DNA of 64,000 nucleotides from Bacteriovoracia bacterium (GTDB taxonomy: Bacteria; Bdellovibrionota; Bacteriovoracia; Bacteriovoracales; Bacteriovoracaceae): positions 186,001 through 250,000 of the forward strand of contig JAUIIL010000004.1 in NCBI GenBank assembly GCA_030431635.1. The letters run 5' to 3'. Positions within the stretch are counted from its first letter, which is position 1; each line of letters begins with the position of its first letter. The translations under genes were made by a program, and so were the position numbers. The notes below the pieces were generated by a model. The model saw only the letters and a list, made by a program, of their open reading frames with translations, did not search any database and was not told the origin of the DNA. Below are positions 1 through 8,569 of the stretch, piece after piece.

Positions 1-484
1 TATAACTAATTGTTGTGAAGCTTTCTCTTTCAATCATATTAGAAGTATTAATTCTTCTTTCATCAATATGACCAACACCCAGAGAGAGCGTCCAGTTTAG
101 TCTTTCTTTTTTAATAAAAGAGTAACCAATACCTGTTTCGTAGGTTAGTCTTTGATCGATACCAGAGAAAATATTTTTGTCATACTGAGTACTTAGAAAT
201 AGAGATGTTCTAAGACCAAATAGACGAGCTGCTTTGTATTGATGTTGAATCTGACGAGAGGTTGTTTCATCATTATCAGCGACTCTAATGTAGCGAGTTC
301 TAAGTAGATGTTCCCATTTAGTAAGTTGAAGAGAAAGGCTTGTTGCAGTTGAAAAAGTTTCTGTTTGGGTATTTCCTGAGTTTGTCAGATAACTTAGCTC
401 AGAACTCCCTTTAAAATCAGAGCTCTTCTCTGAGGCCTTAGCAAAACAAGTTAAAAAACAAAGAATAATAAGAACGAAAGGCAT
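1..484 (-). CDS. DUF481 (YdiY-like) outer-membrane protein, C-terminus cut by window edge
   Basis: An open frame runs from an ATG at 484 off the left edge of the window, so only the first 161 or so residues are present. It starts with a hydrophobic signal peptide (MPFVLIILCFLTCFAKA) followed by a stretch rich in alternating polar and hydrophobic residues (ELSYLTNSGNTQTETF, LTKWEHLLRTRY), the pattern of the DUF481 outer-membrane barrel family, where an LSY..TSGN motif opens the mature protein. A GAGGAG Shine-Dalgarno precedes the ATG. It starts 12 bases downstream of the transporter permease gene and is probably cotranscribed with it. Family assignment is by motif recognition; a generic outer-membrane barrel is the alternative. 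Confidence 0.65.
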   Translation of the reverse strand, partial: MPFVLIILCFLTCFAKASEKSSDFKGSSELSYLTNSGNTQTETFSTATSLSLQLTKWEHLLRTRYIRVADNDETTSRQIQHQYKAARLFGLRTSLFLSTQYDKNIFSGIDQRLTYETGIGYSFIKKERLNWTLSLGVGHIDERRINTSNMIERESFTTISY

Positions 485-496
485 AAAATACTCCTC

Positions 497-1951
497 TTAT
501 GTTTGAAGTCCTTTAGGAACAATCATTTTTTCAATAAATTCAAAAAAGAAATGAACAAAAATAGACATAATGGCAGCAGGTATAGCACCTTGAAGAATAA
601 TTGAGTTATCGTTCAGTGCTAGACCAGTCACAATTTGAGTCCCATATCCTCCAGCCCCAATAAAGGCCGCTAAAGTTGTCATTCCTACATTAATGACGGC
701 CGTTGTTTTAACTCCGGAGAGAATCTCTCTAGAAATCATTGGTAACTGAATAAAAATAAGTCTTTGTCTAAAATTAAGTCCAAGTACTTGAGCAGATTCT
801 AAAAGACTTTTAGGTAGCGTAGCAAAACCTGTATAAGTGTTTCTGACTATAGGCAAGAGGCCATAAAGAAATAAGGCAACTAGTGAGGGTAGGGTTCCGA
901 TCCCAAATAAAGGAAGAAGAAAGCAAAGTAAGGCCAAAGAGGGAATAGTTTGTAGTAGGCCTGTCACGATAAGAATAACTTGTCCCAATTTTTTATATTG
1001 ATAAGCAAGAAAACCAAGAGGGATTCCAATAATGATACTGAAGCAAAGAGAGATAATAACTAGATAGAGGTGTTCATAAGTTAGCTTTAAGAGTTTATTG
1101 ATGGCCCTTTTATCTGAAGATGTTTTTTGAACATTTTTATCTAGGTAGATATCAGCAATTTGTTTGAAAGATTTTTTTTCAATATCGGCCATTGCATTTA
1201 ATTTCTGCATTTTTTCTTCACTAAATTGTCCTTGAAGATTCTTAAGAGCTTTCATTGTCTCTGGATAGCTAAGAAGTTTTTTCCTATAAAAAAGAACACT
1301 ATAATACTGCGGGAAAAAGAAGCGGTCATCATCAAGAATTCGAAGCTTATAGGAGGGGATTTTTCCATCTGTAGAATAGACCTCTATTATGTCAACCTCA
1401 TCATTTTTAATAGCATTGTAGAGAAGAGCGTGTTCAAAACCTTGGACTCTTTTAAATTTCAAATGATAAGAGCCAAGGAGTCCTTTTAGCCCATCATCTC
1501 TTTTGATAAATTCATGAGAAAAGCCAGCATGCAGAGATGTATTTGTTAGATCTGAGATGCTATTAAGCTGTTTTTTCTGGGCGATCTTTTCTTTGACTGC
1601 TAATGCATAGGTGTTATTAAAGCCTAGAGATTCAGAAATAATGAGATTTTTCTTCTCTAAAGCATTATTAATTTGTTCGATAGAATATAGTTCAGGTTTT
1701 TTTAAAAGAAAGCGAGAAATGGTTCCTGTGTATTCAGGATAAATATCGATCTCAGCGTTTTCTAAGGCCGCAAAAACAATTCCCGTTCCTGCTAAACCGA
1801 ATTTTCTTTCAACATTAAGCTCTCCCGCGTCCTCAATTGTTTGGGCAATGATTTCTGCCAAAATATAAGATTCAGTGAAATTTTTAGAACCAACAACAAT
1901 GGTTTCCTTGGCCATAAGAAGAAAAGGGAAAAAAAGAAACCATTTAATCAT
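497..1951 (-). CDS. Osmoprotectant-type ABC transporter, substrate-binding protein fused to permease
   Basis: This 484-residue protein joins two OpuB/OsmFXY-type modules. Residues 1-15 form a signal peptide, residues ~16-260 an OpuAC-like binding domain (VVGSKNFTESYILAEI, typical of glycine betaine/choline/carnitine binders), and residues ~285-480 a permease of the BPD_transp_1 type with several hydrophobic helices and a GAGGYG loop near the end. It would bring quaternary ammonium solutes such as glycine betaine into the cell with the ATPase encoded just upstream, whose frame it overlaps by 8 bases. The better-known fusions of this family place the permease first and the binder last; here the order is binder then permease. 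The exact substrate cannot be read from the sequence. Confidence 0.9.
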   Translation of the reverse strand: MIKWFLFFPFLLMAKETIVVGSKNFTESYILAEIIAQTIEDAGELNVERKFGLAGTGIVFAALENAEIDIYPEYTGTISRFLLKKPELYSIEQINNALEKKNLIISESLGFNNTYALAVKEKIAQKKQLNSISDLTNTSLHAGFSHEFIKRDDGLKGLLGSYHLKFKRVQGFEHALLYNAIKNDEVDIIEVYSTDGKIPSYKLRILDDDRFFFPQYYSVLFYRKKLLSYPETMKALKNLQGQFSEEKMQKLNAMADIEKKSFKQIADIYLDKNVQKTSSDKRAINKLLKLTYEHLYLVIISLCFSIIIGIPLGFLAYQYKKLGQVILIVTGLLQTIPSLALLCFLLPLFGIGTLPSLVALFLYGLLPIVRNTYTGFATLPKSLLESAQVLGLNFRQRLIFIQLPMISREILSGVKTTAVINVGMTTLAAFIGAGGYGTQIVTGLALNDNSIILQGAIPAAIMSIFVHFFFEFIEKMIVPKGLQT

Positions 1952-2693
1952 GAGTACGTACCTGTTGAACGAGATCGTGTGAGAGCTGGGAGCGAATAAA
2001 CTTTGTTACAAATGGGGTGTTTGGTTTATTAACCAACTTTTGAAAACTTCCATGTTGAATGACTTCTCCATTATCAAGCAGAGTAATAGTATGGCCAAAA
2101 AAAGCTCCTTCATTCATATCATGAGTGACGAAAAAAACAGTTTTATTTAGTTTGTTAAAAATTTCTTTCAGTTCAATTTGCAGCTCAGCTCTCACAATAG
2201 GGTCAAGGGCCCCTAATGGTTCATCCATAAGGATAATATCAGGGTTTTTAATAAGGGCCCTCATGAGCCCAACTCTTTGTCTTTGGCCACCACTGAGCTC
2301 TCTAGGATATTTACTTAGTAAATAAGGGTTAAGGTGAACTAAATCGGTGAGCTCTTCTATTTTTTTTTGAACTTCCTGTTTTGAGTAGATGTGATTTTTG
2401 AGGGCGAGTAGAATATTGTTTTGGGCCGTCAGATGAGGAAAAAGTCCTCCTTCCTGGATAACATAACCAAGTTTATTAAGATAGTTTGGGGAAGTCAGGT
2501 CTTGATGGCCTTCAATAGTAATGTGGCCTTCAGAAGGAGAAATGAGTCCAGAAATGAGTTTTAATAGCGTCGTTTTTCCTGAACCACTCGAACCAATTAA
2601 AACATGTGTTTGGTTTTGAGTGAACTCTAAGTCGATATTCCTAAGGACAGCTTTGTCTTTATAATATTGAGAAACTTTTTTGAATTGAATCAT
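1944..2693 (-). CDS. ABC transporter ATP-binding protein, OpuBA/OsmV type
   Basis: This 249-residue cytoplasmic ATPase powers the fused binder/permease encoded immediately downstream. Walker A (GSSGSGKTT, ~35-43), signature (LSGGQRQRVG, ~133-142), Walker B (ILMDEPLGALDP, ~152-163) and the switch histidine (THD, ~189) are all intact. It is shorter than OpuAA/OpuCA proteins because it lacks the C-terminal CBS pair that senses ionic strength in those systems, so osmotic activation by that route is not expected. Its stop overlaps the start of the permease gene by 8 bases, which suggests translational coupling. A strong terminator separates it from rpsD upstream. The osmolyte specificity is inferred from the partner. 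Confidence 0.9.
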   Translation of the reverse strand: MIQFKKVSQYYKDKAVLRNIDLEFTQNQTHVLIGSSGSGKTTLLKLISGLISPSEGHITIEGHQDLTSPNYLNKLGYVIQEGGLFPHLTAQNNILLALKNHIYSKQEVQKKIEELTDLVHLNPYLLSKYPRELSGGQRQRVGLMRALIKNPDIILMDEPLGALDPIVRAELQIELKEIFNKLNKTVFFVTHDMNEGAFFGHTITLLDNGEVIQHGSFQKLVNKPNTPFVTKFIRSQLSHDLVQQVRTHD

Positions 2694-2700
2694 AGTAAAT

Positions 2701-2730
2701 AAAAAAGAGGCCTAAATAGGCCTCTTTTGT
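2701..2730 (-). terminator. Rho-independent terminator of rpsD
   Basis: A perfect stem (AAAAGAGGCC paired with GGCCTCTTTT) with a short loop lies between the rpsD stop and the start of the ABC ATPase gene. Read on the minus strand it ends in a run of T, so it terminates the rpsD transcript. Confidence 0.9.
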
Positions 2731-2740
2731 TTTGATTTTC

Positions 2741-3373
2741 TTATTTAACTTTCCAGTAATACTCTGTTACGAGTCGCTTTTCAAATGGAAAAGGAATATC
2801 TTCTGGAAGTGGTTCACTTACGATTTTAGCAAGCTCACCTTCACCTTTGGCTTCCGTTGTTAGGTAAGCTGGAATAGCAGAAAGACGTGGTCTTGCTTTT
2901 GCTTGAAGAAAGTTTCCAGATTTGAAGGCTTTCTCACTAAGAGTGATTTGACTACCAACACTAACAATTTGTCCTGGAGAAGTTGCCTTAACTCCATTTA
3001 GTTTTACGTGTCCGTGGGTAACCATTTGTCTTGCGGCCAAAATTGAAGGGGCCCAGTTAAGACGAAAAATAATATTATCTAGTCTTGTCTCTAGTTTGAT
3101 AATAAGAGTATCAACCCAAGCTCTACTTCTGTCTTTTTTACATTTTTTAACAAGGTTAACGAGTTGTTTCTCACGAATTCCATAATGAAACATCACTTTC
3201 TGTTTTTCCATTAAACGAATGGTATAGTCAGAAAGCTTCTTTCTTTTCATCCCATGAACACCTGGTCCATAAGGTTTTCTCTCAAGAGCACCGGCCTTAC
3301 CAAGACCTGGAAGCTCAACACCTAAGCGCCTTTGAATTTTAAAAGCACTTCTTCCCATTGTGATTTTTGCCAT
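2741..3373 (-). CDS. rpsD: 30S ribosomal protein S4, divergent stand-alone copy
   Basis: S4 binds 16S rRNA early in 30S assembly. This 210-residue protein has the S4 N-domain (GRSAFKIQRRLG, then RKPYGPGVHG and KLSDYTIRLMEKQKV) and the S4 RNA-binding domain at ~95-160 (LETRLDNIIFRLNWA, ARQMVTHGHVKLNG). It lacks the N-terminal zinc cysteines, and its first ~40 residues are more like the short chlamydial S4 than the enterobacterial protein. It stands alone here, not in the rpsM-rpsK-rpsD-rpoA group, so it may be the only copy displaced from that operon or a second paralogue. A GAAGGAG Shine-Dalgarno precedes the ATG, and it has its own promoter, structured leader and terminator. Confidence 0.93.
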   Translation of the reverse strand: MAKITMGRSAFKIQRRLGVELPGLGKAGALERKPYGPGVHGMKRKKLSDYTIRLMEKQKVMFHYGIREKQLVNLVKKCKKDRSRAWVDTLIIKLETRLDNIIFRLNWAPSILAARQMVTHGHVKLNGVKATSPGQIVSVGSQITLSEKAFKSGNFLQAKARPRLSAIPAYLTTEAKGEGELAKIVSEPLPEDIPFPFEKRLVTEYYWKVK

Positions 3374-3462
3374 AACAATTCTCCTTCAATAAAAATGTTA
3401 TGGGAGTTTGAGGGCAATAAACGTGCACAGAAAAGTTAAAATGAACTTTTTCACGCCGAATA

Positions 3463-3512
3463 GATGCTCACGAACATCCCGGTGGCAGGAAGCGAATTTT
3501 CCTGGGCCTGCC
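3463..3512 (-). promoter_or_regulatory. Structured GC-rich leader segment of rpsD
   Basis: A GC-rich island stands out in an AT-rich spacer. On the minus strand a hairpin (GGCAGG pairing with CCTGCC, 3484-3489/3507-3512) overlaps an alternative one (CAGGAA with TTCCTG, 3486-3491/3499-3504), so the two are mutually exclusive. A second hairpin follows at 3463-3478 (GATG with CATC, extendable to 6 pairs with a CGTG loop). It lies between the predicted rpsD promoter and start, as expected for an autoregulatory ribosomal-protein leader. It matches no riboswitch, SRP RNA or tmRNA that I recognise. The rest of the 3374-3700 spacer shows nothing else clear. Confidence 0.5.
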
Positions 3513-3534
3513 TCCCCAGAATTTTAAGTAAGTC

Positions 3535-3563
3535 TTTATAACGCAGACATAATGAATGAGCAA
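3535..3563 (-). promoter_or_regulatory. Predicted sigma-70 promoter for rpsD
   Basis: On the minus strand TTGCTC (3558-3563) and TATAAA (3535-3540) are separated by exactly 17 bases. Transcription would start near 3528, giving an rpsD leader of roughly 155 bases that carries the hairpins described at 3463-3512. Confidence 0.6.
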
Positions 3564-3700
3564 ATATTTGATGAAATATTGAGCAATTAAATAGTAAAAG
3601 AAGCAATTTAAAACCTTAAGTACTTGGAATCACGTTCTTGTATTGGTCTTTATCTTGCAGCTTTAAAGTGAGGTAAATCGACGAAGAGGAGTGCTAAGAA

Positions 3701-4501
3701 ATGAAATTTTGGTTTTGTTATTTTTTAATACTTCCTGCTTTATTTGCACGAACGAACCTTCTTTTTCAAAGGGATGAAGGGGATAAACTCAACGTTCGTT
3801 ATTGCAAGAACCAAGAGGAAGTCAACTCATGGGATGAATGCCATGTGAAATATGAAGTGGTATTTAGCCATGAATCTTTTCAAGAAAAAGTAAAAGAGAC
3901 TTATATTCTTGCTCCCATTACAAAGATAGAAAAAGAGATTAATGAATATCACCAGCAACTATCAGAGAAAAAAGACTTATCAGTAGGAGAAGTTGATCAA
4001 GAGATGGCCATTCTGCTCGAAATGACTCAGAAAAAAGAAGCAATGGAGAAAGACTGGAGAGTTATTTACTTCAGAAAATGGTTGAGTCATTTAGAGTCAC
4101 GAATTCAAGATAAAGTCATAGAGAGAGAGTATGTTCCTCTTAAAGTTCTTATTGATACTTTAAAACTAACTCAAGTTCATCGTATTGAAAGAGACAGAAA
4201 TATTATTATTCCTCCTGAAGAGATGATATTTGAAGAACTTGAAAGAGCAGAAGATAAAAAAGTAATGCTAGGCAGTTGTGCTCTTAAAAGATTTATTGAT
4301 TTAGATTCTTTTGTTTATTCCCTAAGTGAAGATATTAATGAAGAGAACAAAGCGTTTGTTCTTTTTGAAGTTAATAGTTTAAATCATCTGCGTGACAAGC
4401 TAGAAGAAGCTCTCGACTTTGGTCATTGCTCGGTCACGAAGTCTCTTCTTATACAAGAATTGGATGAATTATATAATAGACTTAAAACAAGAAGAAAATG
4501 A
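3701..4501 (+). CDS. Putative secreted protein of unknown function
   Basis: I do not recognise this 266-residue protein. It starts with a short signal peptide (MKFWFCYFLILPALFA) and then is strongly charged and mostly helical, with a glutamate/lysine-rich, coiled-coil-like segment at about 75-150 and four cysteines (YCKNQ, DECHVK, GSCALK, GHCSVT) that could form disulfides outside the cytoplasm. Its Shine-Dalgarno is GAAGAGGAG before the ATG. It is transcribed towards the secreted HExxH protein gene and the two coding ends overlap by 33 bases, so the transcripts must be partly complementary. No operon partner is evident. Confidence 0.7.
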   Translation: MKFWFCYFLILPALFARTNLLFQRDEGDKLNVRYCKNQEEVNSWDECHVKYEVVFSHESFQEKVKETYILAPITKIEKEINEYHQQLSEKKDLSVGEVDQEMAILLEMTQKKEAMEKDWRVIYFRKWLSHLESRIQDKVIEREYVPLKVLIDTLKLTQVHRIERDRNIIIPPEEMIFEELERAEDKKVMLGSCALKRFIDLDSFVYSLSEDINEENKAFVLFEVNSLNHLRDKLEEALDFGHCSVTKSLLIQELDELYNRLKTRRK

Positions 4502-6256
4502 GATATCAGGATGGTTTTCAATAACGTTGTCGCAAGAGCGTGGTAGTGGAAAATCTTTATTAATAGCTTCTCTTAAAATCCTCATTCCTACTCCTGAGTG
4601 CTCTGACCCAGGTTGGTGGTAGAGAACAGGCCTATCTTTTTTATTATAGAGTAGCAGGCAAGTGTTTAGGTGGGGAGATTTTCTATGCATGAAACTTGTG
4701 AGCTCATCAGCGGTATCTTCTTCAGAGAAAATAGAGTCCCCTGAATAGACTTGATGAGCTGTTTTCATTAAGAGTTGATTTTTTTGATGCCTACTTGTGA
4801 TACAGGATCTGAGTTTCTTATATTTTTCCTCAAGGAGCGGGTCGTTTTCTATATAATTATATAAATAATAACTAAGAACATGAGAGAGCTCATGGCCCAG
4901 AGATTCTCTTCCATAGGTGTCAAAGTTTCTAACGCTTAAAAGAGACACATTAATCACTGGATTTTGATGAGTGATGCGACCTGTTTTCTTGTCATAAATT
5001 CTTAAAAAGTCGACAACATCTCCAGCAAAGCTAAGGTTGAAATCAGAACAGAAGAGGCGTTCTGATAATTGAAATTGAGGGTCGAGTTGGTTGATGAAAT
5101 AAATTTTCTTATCAATTAAGCTTTGGTTCTCAAAGTTTGCTAAGAAGAGTTTATCTTGAGAAGTGATTCCTCTTATTTGCTCTATTGAAGTCAAGTTTTG
5201 GTTTTTAGGTGAAAAATAGAGCTTGACGTTTTTTAAGGCCCAGCTTTTAAAGGAAGATTTTTTTAACTGAAAAAGTTTTTGAACGATTTCTTTGTCATAT
5301 TCCTCGATTAGATTTTTAAATTTCCCTTGAACCTCTTTTTGCTCGGCCAAAGAGATTTTCAAACGACTCTCATTTAAAATAAAGGGGCGGCATTGGCCCA
5401 AAGTTTTATCCATAAAATTTGAAGAAGTGAGTTTTTTCTTAAATCTTGCTAAAGATCGTTTGAAGTTTAGCTTAGAAAGCTTCGTTCGAATCCATTCTTT
5501 GCATTTGTCTGTCGGACAAGTAAGAGGAGAGTAAAAAGGATTTTCTTTTTTTTCTAAACTGCCTTCTAAAACGATAAAGCGAATGAAAACGTCATTTAAG
5601 TGTTCGTTTTTGAACTTTGGCTCATCAATAAGATGAGAAATACGTTCTAATGAGTCTTCAAGAAAGGGTTTTAAAATAGAATCACTTTTTTCAATCTCTT
5701 TTTTGTATCTTTGAATTTTCTCTTTCAAAAGAGGGAGCAATTCATCAGGAGTCTTAAGACCTTTTGAAAATTGCATGAAGAGAGTTGAAGTCATTTTGGG
5801 GCGGGAAAAAGCAATATACTCTCTAACCACTTCTTTATGCTCAGGAGACTCCACCTTAGAGTTTGGAGTCATCATGAGTTTCTTCTCAAGAGTAGAAGGA
5901 TCTCTTACAAGGGATGTCTCTACATATTGGCCGATAAAGGTATATTCGTAGAGACTTAACTGAGAGTCGTTTAGTTCTGTAACACTGGAGAAATCCTTCT
6001 CAGGTTTAAAGAAGGTTTCAAGCTTGTTAACAATTGCTTTTTTTACTTCAATGGACTCTTTAATGGCGGCTGCAAGTTCATTTGATTTTTCTTGAAAGAC
6101 TTCTTTATCAATATAGTGTTGAATATTCTCTTTTGTTGCCCCCGAGTAGAGAAGCACTTCTGATCGAGCACAGAGTTTTTTTATACATCGGTTTAATTCA
6201 TCGGAGTGAGATGAAAAACTAATAAATAATAAGAAAAAGAGAATTAGATTTCTTAT
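4469..6256 (-). CDS. Putative secreted zinc metallopeptidase (HExxH), possible AUA start
   Basis: The last gene of the riboflavin operon encodes a protein with the zinc-peptidase motif HELSH at about residue 455 in a helix ([13 protein letters not shown]); a downstream acidic stretch ([12 protein letters not shown]) could supply the third ligand. The first ordinary start in frame is a GTG at 6157, but the frame upstream encodes a clear signal peptide ([17 protein letters not shown]) that begins at an ATA codon at 6254-6256. That ATA overlaps the ribH stop exactly where an ATG in an ATGA junction would be and sits behind an AAGGAG Shine-Dalgarno. I therefore annotate from the ATA (595 residues). 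The GTG start would leave a cytoplasmic protein. The substrate is unknown, and the 3' end overlaps a convergent gene by 33 bases. Confidence 0.7.
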   Translation of the reverse strand: MRNLILFFLLFISFSSHSDELNRCIKKLCARSEVLLYSGATKENIQHYIDKEVFQEKSNELAAAIKESIEVKKAIVNKLETFFKPEKDFSSVTELNDSQLSLYEYTFIGQYVETSLVRDPSTLEKKLMMTPNSKVESPEHKEVVREYIAFSRPKMTSTLFMQFSKGLKTPDELLPLLKEKIQRYKKEIEKSDSILKPFLEDSLERISHLIDEPKFKNEHLNDVFIRFIVLEGSLEKKENPFYSPLTCPTDKCKEWIRTKLSKLNFKRSLARFKKKLTSSNFMDKTLGQCRPFILNESRLKISLAEQKEVQGKFKNLIEEYDKEIVQKLFQLKKSSFKSWALKNVKLYFSPKNQNLTSIEQIRGITSQDKLFLANFENQSLIDKKIYFINQLDPQFQLSERLFCSDFNLSFAGDVVDFLRIYDKKTGRITHQNPVINVSLLSVRNFDTYGRESLGHELSHVLSYYLYNYIENDPLLEEKYKKLRSCITSRHQKNQLLMKTAHQVYSGDSIFSEEDTADELTSFMHRKSPHLNTCLLLYNKKDRPVLYHQPGSEHSGVGMRILREAINKDFPLPRSCDNVIENHPDISFSSCFKSII

Positions 6257-6714
6257 TCAATTCTCCTTAAAAGGTTGGCCATCTCTATGGCCGTTAAAGC
6301 ACTTTCCCATCCTTTGTTTCCAGCTTTAGTCCCGGCCCTTTCAATGGCCTGTTCAATGGTGTCAGTCGTTAAGACTCCAAAAATTGTTGGGATACCTGTT
6401 GTCATATTCACATCTGCGATGCCTTTTGTCGCTGCATTGGCGACATGATCAAAGTGGGCGGTAGAGCCTCTAATAATGGCACCGAGGCAAATAATGGCAT
6501 CAAACTTTTTTGTTTCAGCAAGTTTTTTGGCAGCAAGAGGGATTTCAAAAGCTCCAGGAACCCAAGTTTCAGTGATTGAACTCTCCTCAATACCATGCCT
6601 GAGCAAACAATCTTTGGCCCCTTCTAGTAGTTTATGAGTAATAAGTTCATTAAAGCGACCTGTGACGATGGCCACGTTTAAGTTTTGAGCTGTTAACATA
6701 CCTTCTAGTTTCAT
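6253..6714 (-). CDS. ribH: 6,7-dimethyl-8-ribityllumazine synthase
   Basis: RibH condenses 5-amino-6-ribitylamino-uracil with 3,4-dihydroxy-2-butanone 4-phosphate to form lumazine, the penultimate riboflavin step. The 153-residue length is normal. Family motifs are present: the N-terminal binding strand ([13 protein letters not shown]), [13 protein letters not shown], the loop [16 protein letters not shown] with its phosphate-binding and catalytic histidine region, and a C-terminal [17 protein letters not shown]. It follows ribBA by 13 bases with an AGAGGAA-type Shine-Dalgarno, and its stop codon overlaps the putative AUA start of the downstream secreted protein. It probably forms an icosahedral or pentameric assembly, as the family does. 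Confidence 0.97.
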   Translation of the reverse strand: MKLEGMLTAQNLNVAIVTGRFNELITHKLLEGAKDCLLRHGIEESSITETWVPGAFEIPLAAKKLAETKKFDAIICLGAIIRGSTAHFDHVANAATKGIADVNMTTGIPTIFGVLTTDTIEQAIERAGTKAGNKGWESALTAIEMANLLRRIE

Positions 6715-6727
6715 AATTCCTCTTTTC

Positions 6728-7927
6728 TTATTGCAACGTTAATTCGTTTATTTCGTGATTCATTCTTTTCTTTTTTGTCATCATATAGAAATGATTTTCT
6801 TTATTCGGGATAATAGGACTTGGTACTCTTTCTTTAACTTGAATGCCTAGTTTTGTTAAAGAAGATATTTTACTTGGGTTATTTGTCATAAGTCTTATCT
6901 CTCTTATCCCAAAGAACTTTAGTATTTGAGCACATGAGCTGTAGTCTCTATTATCATCTGGAAGCCCAAGTCTTCTATTGGCATCAACTGTGTCAAAACC
7001 TTGTTGCTGAAGCTTGTAGGCCTTGATTTTATTGATAATACCAATACCTCTGCCTTCTTGAGGGTGGTAGATAATAATCCCACCTTCTTCTTGAATTCTT
7101 TGCATGGCAAGTTCAAGTTGCTGCCCGCAATCGCATCTTTGGGAATGAAAAACATCCCCAGTTAAACACTGAGAGTGAATTCGTACAAGTGGGTCGCTCA
7201 AGTCCTTGCCTTTAGTTAAAACAACATAGTCTTCTCCAGACATTGAATCAACAAAAGTGTGAAGATCAAATTCCCCGTACGTTGTAGGTAATTTAATTGT
7301 TTCATCATGTTTAATGTGAATTTCATTGGCACGACGGTATTCGATTAAGTCTTTAATAGAGATCATTTTAAGCTGATGCTCTTTGGCCATTTGTTTGAGT
7401 TCTTCTACTCGGGCCATACTGCCATCAGGGTTACAGATTTCACAAATAACTCCCACTGGAGCAAGGCCTGCCATGGTGGCAAGATCAACCGCTGCTTCTG
7501 TATGTCCATCTCTTTTTAAAACTCCTCCTTCTTGGGCAATCAGAGGAAAGATATGTCCTGGTCTGACAAAATCTTCAGGAGAGCTTTTTTGATCGGCCAG
7601 TAGTGCAATCGTTCTGGCCCTATCATTTGCTGAAATCCCAGTTGAGATCCCTTTGGCCGCATCAACCGTGACTGTAAAAGCTGTTTCATGTGAAGAGGTA
7701 TTTCTTTGAACCATAGGGGAGAGGTTCAATCTTTGAGCATAACTAAGGCTTAGAGGAGTACAAATCATCCCTCGGCCGATACTGGCCATAAAGTTAACAG
7801 CTTGTGGAGTTATTTTAGAAGCGGCCATAATGAAGTCACCCTCATTTTCTCTATTCTCATCATCAATAACGATAATCATTTTCCCCGCGCGAATATCTTC
7901 TACAGCTTCTTCAATTGTATTTAACAT
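6728..7927 (-). CDS. ribBA: Bifunctional 3,4-DHBP synthase / GTP cyclohydrolase II
   Basis: This 399-residue enzyme supplies both riboflavin precursors. Residues ~1-200 are the RibB domain, which makes 3,4-dihydroxy-2-butanone 4-phosphate from ribulose 5-phosphate ([31 protein letters not shown]). Residues ~205-390 are the RibA domain, which opens GTP (zinc cysteines in [15 protein letters not shown], then [16 protein letters not shown] and [15 protein letters not shown]). All hallmark residues of both domains are present, so both activities are expected. It starts one base after the ribE stop codon, within the same operon. The fusion is common outside enterobacteria. Confidence 0.97.
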   Translation of the reverse strand: MLNTIEEAVEDIRAGKMIIVIDDENRENEGDFIMAASKITPQAVNFMASIGRGMICTPLSLSYAQRLNLSPMVQRNTSSHETAFTVTVDAAKGISTGISANDRARTIALLADQKSSPEDFVRPGHIFPLIAQEGGVLKRDGHTEAAVDLATMAGLAPVGVICEICNPDGSMARVEELKQMAKEHQLKMISIKDLIEYRRANEIHIKHDETIKLPTTYGEFDLHTFVDSMSGEDYVVLTKGKDLSDPLVRIHSQCLTGDVFHSQRCDCGQQLELAMQRIQEEGGIIIYHPQEGRGIGIINKIKAYKLQQQGFDTVDANRRLGLPDDNRDYSSCAQILKFFGIREIRLMTNNPSKISSLTKLGIQVKERVPSPIIPNKENHFYMMTKKKRMNHEINELTLQ

Positions 7928-8569
7928 TTAGTAACCCTGTTCAGTTAGTGACTCAAAAGTCATTTGTGATTTATTTTCTTTTTTGTAATTCATAAAGTTT
8001 TCAAGATATTTTGCCAGCATATCCGCCTCAATATTAAAAAGATCACCTACTTTTTTGGTATGAAGAGCAGTAACGCTCCAAGTATGAGGAATAATAGAAA
8101 CACTGACGTGATTACCTTGAACTTTCGCAATCGTTAGCGAAATACCATCTATTGCGATAGAGCCTTCACTAATCATATACTTCATTAAGTGCTCAGGGAG
8201 CTCAAAAGTGAGTTCAAAGTTCTCTCCCTTCTTATTAACAGCAATCAATTTTCCTCGGCCATTAACATGGCCTTGAACAAAATGGCCTCCGAGCCTATCA
8301 ATAGGTCTAAGCGCGAGTTCAAGGTTAAGTTTGGAACCCGTTTTCAGAGCTCCAATAGTTGTTTTCTCTAATGTTACATGAACTGCTTGGGCCACAAAAG
8401 AATCACTGTTGACTTGAGTTGCAGTTAAACAAACACCATTACAAGCAACAGAGTCATCAATTTGAATTTCATTGATGAGTTTATTTGTTTTAATAACAAG
8501 TTTGGCTCCTTCATTATTAGGAGTGATACTAATAACTTCACCAAGGTCTTGAATTAGTCCTGTAAACAT
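7928..8569 (-). CDS. ribE: Riboflavin synthase alpha subunit
   Basis: This 213-residue enzyme dismutates two lumazine molecules to riboflavin plus the pyrimidine that RibH reuses. It starts with the family signature MFTGLIQDLGEV and contains two lumazine-binding repeats (residues ~1-97 and ~98-190), with the conserved NGVCLT in the first and DGISLT in the second, plus GGHFVQGHVNG. The ~20 residues after the second repeat are a charged tail. The gene overlaps the ribD end by 16 bases and abuts ribBA. Some genomes call the same gene ribC. Confidence 0.96.
   Translation of the reverse strand: MFTGLIQDLGEVISITPNNEGAKLVIKTNKLINEIQIDDSVACNGVCLTATQVNSDSFVAQAVHVTLEKTTIGALKTGSKLNLELALRPIDRLGGHFVQGHVNGRGKLIAVNKKGENFELTFELPEHLMKYMISEGSIAIDGISLTIAKVQGNHVSVSIIPHTWSVTALHTKKVGDLFNIEADMLAKYLENFMNYKKENKSQMTFESLTEQGY

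Noticed and set aside
1226-1489. Plus-strand 87-residue frame antisense to the transporter fusion
   Set aside because: It lies fully within a well-supported gene on the other strand and has no family features.
3455-3530. SRP RNA, tmRNA or tRNA in the GC-rich spacer
   Set aside because: No GGAAGGAAGC-type SRP core, tmRNA tag region or T-loop is visible on either strand.
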